A stretch of 8,793 bases of DNA, taken from NCBI GenBank assembly GCA_964415185.1, contig CAYPZI010000122.1, positions 1-8,793 on the forward strand. The letters are read 5' to 3'. Positions within the stretch are counted from its first letter, which is position 1. Each line of letters starts with the position of its first letter. Source of the stretch: CAYVBJ01 sp964415185 (GTDB lineage Bacteria; Bacteroidota; Rhodothermia; Balneolales; Balneolaceae). The position numbers were made by a program, and so were the translations under genes. This document shows positions 5,268 to 8,793 of this stretch, piece after piece. Below the pieces are notes generated by a model. The model did no database searches, was not told where the DNA came from, and worked only from the letters and a program-made list of their open reading frames with translations.

Positions 5268-7309
5268 AAATCTTTTTCAAGTTGTGCTATCTGATCCCTG
5301 ATTCGTGCAGCTTCTTCGAACTCCATATTTTTAGCAGCTTGCAGCATGGAACCACGCAAATAATCGATAAATTTTTCCTTGCTTTCAAATGTTATTTCAT
5401 GCATTGCCGGATTTGCTTTGTAAGTCACTTTATTATCGGCAACTTTTATCGTCTCAAGATAGTCATCTTCCTGATCTTTTGTGTCAAAGCTGAAATCCTG
5501 CGTGGAGATAAGCGCGGGATCGACAAGCGGTTTCAGCTCTTTTTCTATTGTTTTCGGGGTAATGCCATGCTTTTTGTTGTACTCTTTCTGGAGCCTTCGC
5601 CTTCGGTTGGTTTCGTCAATAACTTTTTTCATACTTCCTGTGATTTTATCTGCATAGAGAATAGCCTTACCGCCAACATTCCTGGCGGCCCGGCCAACGA
5701 TCTGAAACAGTGACGTTTCAGACCTTAAAAAACCTTCCTTGTCGGCGTCAAGAATAGCCACGAGGCTCAGCTCGGGGATATCAATGCCTTCCCGGAGAAG
5801 ATTGATGCCGACAAGCACGTTAAAATCTCCGCGCCTGAATTTATAAAGAACTTCAATTCTTTGCATGGCATCCAGTTCACTGTGCATATAGGCAGCACTT
5901 ATGCCGAGATTTTTAAGATATTCGCTCAACTCCTCACTCAGCCTTTTGGTAAGAGTGATACAGAGTACCCTTTCATTCTTTTTCGCTCTCTCTTGTATTT
6001 CGTCCAGTAAATCATCAATCTGCGTATCCACAGGACGTACCTCAATTTCAGGTTCCATCAGGCCGGTCGGACGAATAATCTGCTCCACAAATACACCATC
6101 CGATTTTTCAAGCTCATAGTCCTTCGGGGTAGCACTAACGAAAATGCACTGGTTGATCATCGTTTCCCACTCTTCAAATGTAAGCGGACGATTATCCAGT
6201 GCTGAGGGAAGCCTGAATCCGTGTTCTACCAGTTCCAGTTTTCTTGAACGGTCGCCCCCGTACATTGCACCTATTTGCGGAACCGTTTGATGGCTTTCAT
6301 CCACCACAAGCATAAAATCATCCGGGAAATAGTCAAACAGGCAATAGGGCCGTTCTCCCGGTTTTCTTGCACTCAGATACCGAGAATAATTTTCGATACC
6401 GGCACAATACCCGATCTCCTGCATCATCTCGATATCGAAAAGTGTGCGCTGCTGCAGCCGCTTTGCTTCGAGATATTTGCCTTCATCCTGCAGTACCTCC
6501 ACCCGCCAGTGCAGTTCATCGCGTATTTGCTGAATGGCTTCATCCAGCCTGCCCTTGGTAGTCACATAATGTGAAGCCGGATAAATTCGAAACTCATCCA
6601 CCTGTTCCAGTTCCTTGCCGGTGTTTACGTCAAATATGGCCATCTCTTCTATTTCATCGCCCCAAAAAGTGATTCGCAGCCCTTCGTCCGAATAGGCCGG
6701 ATATACATCAACCACATCTCCCCGGACCCGGAATGTTCCGCGGGTGAATTCATCGTCTTTACGGGTGTAATGCAGATCTACCAGGTCATAAAGCAGGGTA
6801 TTGCGCGGTATTTCCATCCCGGTTTTAAGGTTGATGATCAATCGCTCATACTCCGACGGCGACCCGATACCGTAGATACAACTCACCGATGATACAATGA
6901 TGACATCGCGCCTGCCGGAAAGCAGCGAGCTGGTGGCCCGCAGCCGCAGCCGCTGGATCTCTTCGTTGATGGAGAGGTCTTTTTCGATGTATTTATCCTG
7001 GGCTGAAATATAGGCTTCGGGCTGATAGTAATCGTAATAGGAAATAAAAAATTCAACCCTGTTCTCAGGAAAAAAATCACTAAACTCCCTGTAAAGCTGG
7101 GCTGCGAGCGTTTTGTTATGGCTCATGACAAGCACAGGCTTCTCAACATTTTCTATGACACCGGCTATGGTCCGTGTTTTACCGGAGCCGGTAATTCCGA
7201 GAAGTGTTTGAAATTTATCGCCCTCTTGAATTCCTTCCGTAAGTTCACGGATCGCTTTAGGTTGATCACCTGCGGGCGCCCAGGGTGAATGAAGTTTAAA
7301 AATAGACAT
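5264..7309 (-). CDS. uvrB: Excinuclease ABC subunit B (UvrB)
   Basis: Damage-verifying subunit of nucleotide excision repair: it is loaded on DNA by UvrA, opens the lesion and recruits UvrC. From the ATG at 7309 it is 681 aa, normal for the family. Visible features: GDQPKAI (14-20), Walker A GITGSGKT (38-45), the beta-hairpin region with YYDYYQPEAY (91-100), the DESH helicase box (337-340), LLREGIDIPELSLVAILDAD (504-523), QIVGRAARN (536-544) and a C-terminal UVR coiled-coil (about 645-680) that contacts UvrC. All look intact. The ATG at 7309 is chosen because UvrB proteins begin just before the SPxxPAGDQP segment. The frame stays open upstream to TTG codons at 7351 and 7348, which lie 10-13 nt behind the only good Shine-Dalgarno site, so a 14-residue longer form cannot be excluded. 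It is first in a two-gene unit with the methyltransferase and divergent from tyrA. No recognisable LexA box was found. Confidence 0.97.
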   Translation of the reverse strand: MSIFKLHSPWAPAGDQPKAIRELTEGIQEGDKFQTLLGITGSGKTRTIAGVIENVEKPVLVMSHNKTLAAQLYREFSDFFPENRVEFFISYYDYYQPEAYISAQDKYIEKDLSINEEIQRLRLRATSSLLSGRRDVIIVSSVSCIYGIGSPSEYERLIINLKTGMEIPRNTLLYDLVDLHYTRKDDEFTRGTFRVRGDVVDVYPAYSDEGLRITFWGDEIEEMAIFDVNTGKELEQVDEFRIYPASHYVTTKGRLDEAIQQIRDELHWRVEVLQDEGKYLEAKRLQQRTLFDIEMMQEIGYCAGIENYSRYLSARKPGERPYCLFDYFPDDFMLVVDESHQTVPQIGAMYGGDRSRKLELVEHGFRLPSALDNRPLTFEEWETMINQCIFVSATPKDYELEKSDGVFVEQIIRPTGLMEPEIEVRPVDTQIDDLLDEIQERAKKNERVLCITLTKRLSEELSEYLKNLGISAAYMHSELDAMQRIEVLYKFRRGDFNVLVGINLLREGIDIPELSLVAILDADKEGFLRSETSLFQIVGRAARNVGGKAILYADKITGSMKKVIDETNRRRRLQKEYNKKHGITPKTIEKELKPLVDPALISTQDFSFDTKDQEDDYLETIKVADNKVTYKANPAMHEITFESKEKFIDYLRGSMLQAAKNMEFEEAARIRDQIAQLEKDL

Positions 7310-7355
7310 ATGGCATAAAATAGTTACAAAATGCATGCAAGTAAACAACAACCAT
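7296..7355 (-). CDS. Possible 19-codon leader ORF overlapping the uvrB start
   Basis: The minus-strand ATG at 7355 opens a 19-codon frame, rich in Val, Tyr and Phe, that ends at TAA 7298-7296. It is out of frame with uvrB and its stop lies inside uvrB codons 4-5, only 9 nt beyond the uvrB ATG. It has an excellent ribosome binding site (GAGGAG, 7362-7367, 6 nt before the ATG), whereas the uvrB ATG has none. The geometry would allow termination-reinitiation coupling into uvrB. Alternatively the ribosome binding site serves in-frame TTG codons of a longer UvrB, and this ORF is incidental. No homologue is recognised. Confidence 0.35.
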   Translation of the reverse strand: MVVVYLHAFCNYFMPYVYF

Positions 7356-7361
7356 AAACAA

Positions 7362-7367
7362 CTCCTC
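7362..7367 (-). promoter_or_regulatory. Shine-Dalgarno site upstream of uvrB
   Basis: Reads GAGGAG on the minus strand. It is 6 nt before the ATG of the leader ORF (7355), 10 nt before the in-frame uvrB TTG (7351), and more than 50 nt before the expected uvrB ATG (7309). It therefore bears directly on where translation of the uvrB mRNA begins. Confidence 0.7.
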
Positions 7368-7399
7368 TTTTATATCATTCAATTAAACCTGATATTTAC

Positions 7400-7411
7400 A
7401 TTCTTGAGAAT
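7400..7411. promoter_or_regulatory. Small palindrome in the uvrB-tyrA divergent region
   Basis: ATTCT and AGAAT flank TG (7400-7411), 24 nt before the tyrA start. A second short palindrome, TGCATGCA, lies at 7332-7339 within the uvrB leader. Either could be an operator shared by the divergent genes, but short palindromes are common and no known site was recognised. Confidence 0.25.
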
Positions 7412-7434
7412 AATACGAACTGCAACATATTTAC

Positions 7435-8565
7435 ATGCCAGACAAAGAAGTTTTAAAACAACACCGGATTGAAATAGACAGGATTGACGAACAAATACTC
7501 GACCTGTTACAAAAACGGAATGAAATTTCGAGAGATGTAATCAAACGGAAAATTGAGAAGCAGCTTCCTGTTTTTGTCGCCAACAGGGAAATCGAGAAAG
7601 CCCGTTCTTTCAGGGATAAAGCGGCCGAACGTGATTTGGATCCGGAATGGGCGGAAGATTTTTTAAGAATGATCATGGCGGCATCGCGAGCGAGCCAATC
7701 GACCGAAACCTTTCCCCGTTCTACCGAAAAGCCGATGAAGATCCTTTTTGTCGGTGGCGAAGGCGGCATGGGAAAGCTTTACAGAAAAATTGCTACTCGA
7801 TCCGGACATGAAACCTATTCCATTGACAAGGCAAACTGGCATGAGCTCGAAGCGATGGCACCGGAACTGGACATGGCAATTGTTACGGTTCCGATTAACA
7901 TCACCCCGGATGTGATACGGCGGGTGTCCAAAAAACTGAAAAAAGAAACCATTATTGCGGATTTTACAAGTAATAAATCCGGGCCGTTGAAAGTAATGCT
8001 CGAGTCACACGTGGGACCCGTTATTGGTCTCCACCCGATGCACGGGCCTGATGTTCCCAACCTCTCCAAGCAGCTTATGGTGGTGAGTCCCGGCAGGGAT
8101 GCCGAAAAAGCAAGCTGGTTTATCGGCCAATGCAAATTGTGGGGAATGCGTATCATTGAAGCCGATCCGGAAGAGCATGACCATGTGATGAACCTTGTCC
8201 AGGGTTTACGGCATTATGTAGCTCTGCTTCATGGCTCTTTTATGAAAAAATATGACCTGAATCCAAAAAAGATGCTGGACTACTCAAGCCCGATATACCG
8301 GGCCGAGCTGATGATGACCGGACGGATCTTTGCCCAGGATGCCGGGCTTTATGCCGATATCGTATTCTCAAATGAAGAGAGGAGAAACCTTCTTTTGAGA
8401 TTTTTTGAACATCATACAAAATTGGCGGAAATGGTAAAAAACGATAATAAAGAAGGATTTATAAAAGAGTTTGAAGCCGTGACCGATTTTTTCGGCAGTT
8501 TTGCAACCCAGGCACTTGAGGAGAGCAGTTATCTGATCAACCGCCTCGCAGACCGGTTTTCTTAG
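7435..8565 (+). CDS. tyrA: TyrA T-protein: chorismate mutase/prephenate dehydrogenase
   Basis: Bifunctional enzyme of tyrosine synthesis: chorismate to prephenate (N-terminal AroQ mutase), then NAD-dependent oxidative decarboxylation to 4-hydroxyphenylpyruvate. At 376 aa it is nearly the length of Escherichia coli TyrA (373). The mutase covers about 1-90, with Arg11, Arg28, Lys39, Arg51 and Glu52 at the expected active-site positions. The dehydrogenase begins near 102 with VGGEGGMG (106-113) as the NAD-binding glycine loop. SNKSGPL (179-185), GLHPMHGPD (198-206, with His200 as the likely catalytic histidine), GLRHY (257-261, His260 matching the Escherichia residue linked to tyrosine sensitivity) and GRIFAQD (296-302, Arg297 prephenate-binding) follow. 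All key residues are present, so it should be active and possibly tyrosine-inhibited. The ATG at 7435 has no Shine-Dalgarno sequence. It is divergent from uvrB and followed by a palindromic element. Confidence 0.96.
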   Translation: MPDKEVLKQHRIEIDRIDEQILDLLQKRNEISRDVIKRKIEKQLPVFVANREIEKARSFRDKAAERDLDPEWAEDFLRMIMAASRASQSTETFPRSTEKPMKILFVGGEGGMGKLYRKIATRSGHETYSIDKANWHELEAMAPELDMAIVTVPINITPDVIRRVSKKLKKETIIADFTSNKSGPLKVMLESHVGPVIGLHPMHGPDVPNLSKQLMVVSPGRDAEKASWFIGQCKLWGMRIIEADPEEHDHVMNLVQGLRHYVALLHGSFMKKYDLNPKKMLDYSSPIYRAELMMTGRIFAQDAGLYADIVFSNEERRNLLLRFFEHHTKLAEMVKNDNKEGFIKEFEAVTDFFGSFATQALEESSYLINRLADRFS

Positions 8566-8570
8566 TTTAC

Positions 8571-8644
8571 CTCACCCCGCCCTGGCCCCTCTCCTTCGAG
8601 GAGAGAGGACTTGATACTAAAGACTATTGAAGAGGTTAGGTGAG
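8571..8644. repeat. Palindromic intergenic element after tyrA
   Basis: CTCACC (8571-8576) and GGTGAG (8639-8644) form the outer ends. Inside, CTCTCCT (8589-8595) pairs with AGGAGAG (8599-8605) around a 3-nt loop, extended by CC/GG with one bulge. The pattern of a CCCCTCTCC hairpin near terminal CTCACC/GGTGAG looks like a dispersed intergenic palindrome. It starts 5 nt after the tyrA stop, so it may also act in 3' end formation, though no strong T-run follows. Confidence 0.65.
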
Positions 8645-8793
8645 ATTCGAAAAATTGGCAGGATCTCAATATTCGCAGCAAAAAAGTGCTAAGGATCTCC
8701 GAGGCTGTCCAAAAAAAGCTATTGAGCTATATGTACTTCTTGTGGAACCGCCAGGAAACCTTTGATCCAGAAAAAATTCGCCGGGACAAGGCG
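8644..8793 (+). CDS. Unidentified open frame running off the window
   Basis: After a TGA at 8641-8643 the frame stays open for 50 codons to the window end. The translation looks protein-like, with a basic helical part (RSKKVLRISEAVQKKLLSY) followed by MYFLWNRQETFDPEKIRRDK. Possible starts are GTG 8686, TTG 8722 or ATG 8731; none has a good ribosome binding site. The conserved-looking part precedes the ATG, so this may be the 5'-truncated remnant of a gene cut by the palindromic element, or a gene starting at GTG. The LLSY..FLW....FD pattern weakly recalls the C-linker of cyclic-nucleotide-gated channels, but that is an impression only and no membrane domain precedes it. A competing frame (GTG 8640 to TGA 8765) looks less protein-like. 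Confidence 0.3.

Noticed and set aside
7310..7434. SOS (LexA) box between uvrB and tyrA
   Set aside because: No CTGT-N8-ACAG or GAAC-N4-GTTC match was found; the two short palindromes present do not resemble known LexA sites.
1..8793. CRISPR array, tRNA or rRNA gene, transposase, phage or defence genes
   Set aside because: No regularly spaced direct repeats, no tRNA-like cloverleaf and no coding region with such motifs was seen on either strand.

Overview
The window (8793 bp) reads as an ordinary chromosomal stretch of a moderately AT-rich bacterium, most likely from the Bacteroidota/Balneolota/Rhodothermota side of the FCB group. This is an inference. It rests on Shine-Dalgarno motifs being absent before most genes, very AT-rich gaps, a soluble PAS-HisKA_2 histidine kinase, a small secreted FAS1 protein and GC-rich palindromic intergenic elements. 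No 16S or other marker gene is present to settle it.

Layout. 1-167: AT-rich leader with no gene. 168-1154 (+): soluble sensor histidine kinase. 1155-1462: non-coding gap holding a long imperfect inverted repeat. 1463-2662 (+): threonine synthase starting at TTG. 2818-2985 (+): 55-residue DUF1508/YegP-like protein behind a strong ribosome binding site. 2988-3617 (-): leucyl/phenylalanyl-tRNA--protein transferase, converging on the small gene with a 2-bp gap. 3642-3677 (-): strong intrinsic terminator. 3707-4132 (-): secreted fasciclin-domain protein. 4133-4703: gap with an AT-rich upstream region carrying a 14-bp tandem duplication and an inverted repeat, then a cluster of three perfect 9-bp-stem hairpins. 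4704-5267 (-): SAM methyltransferase of the phospholipid N-methyltransferase-like type. 5264-7309 (-): UvrB, overlapping the methyltransferase by 4 nt. 7296-7355 (-): possible 19-codon leader ORF overlapping the uvrB start. 7435-8565 (+): TyrA T-protein (chorismate mutase/prephenate dehydrogenase). 8571-8644: palindromic element. 8644-8793: open frame of unknown identity running off the window.

Functionally this is a set of housekeeping genes: amino-acid biosynthesis (threonine, tyrosine), nucleotide excision repair, N-degron tagging, signal sensing and envelope-related functions. The only clear operon is uvrB-methyltransferase. I see no phage, transposase, CRISPR or defence system, and no convincing undescribed multi-gene system. 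The parts most worth checking are the triple-hairpin element (4442-4557), the leader ORF/start ambiguity of uvrB, the terminator placed 24 nt before the aat start, and the Escherichia-like fused TyrA.
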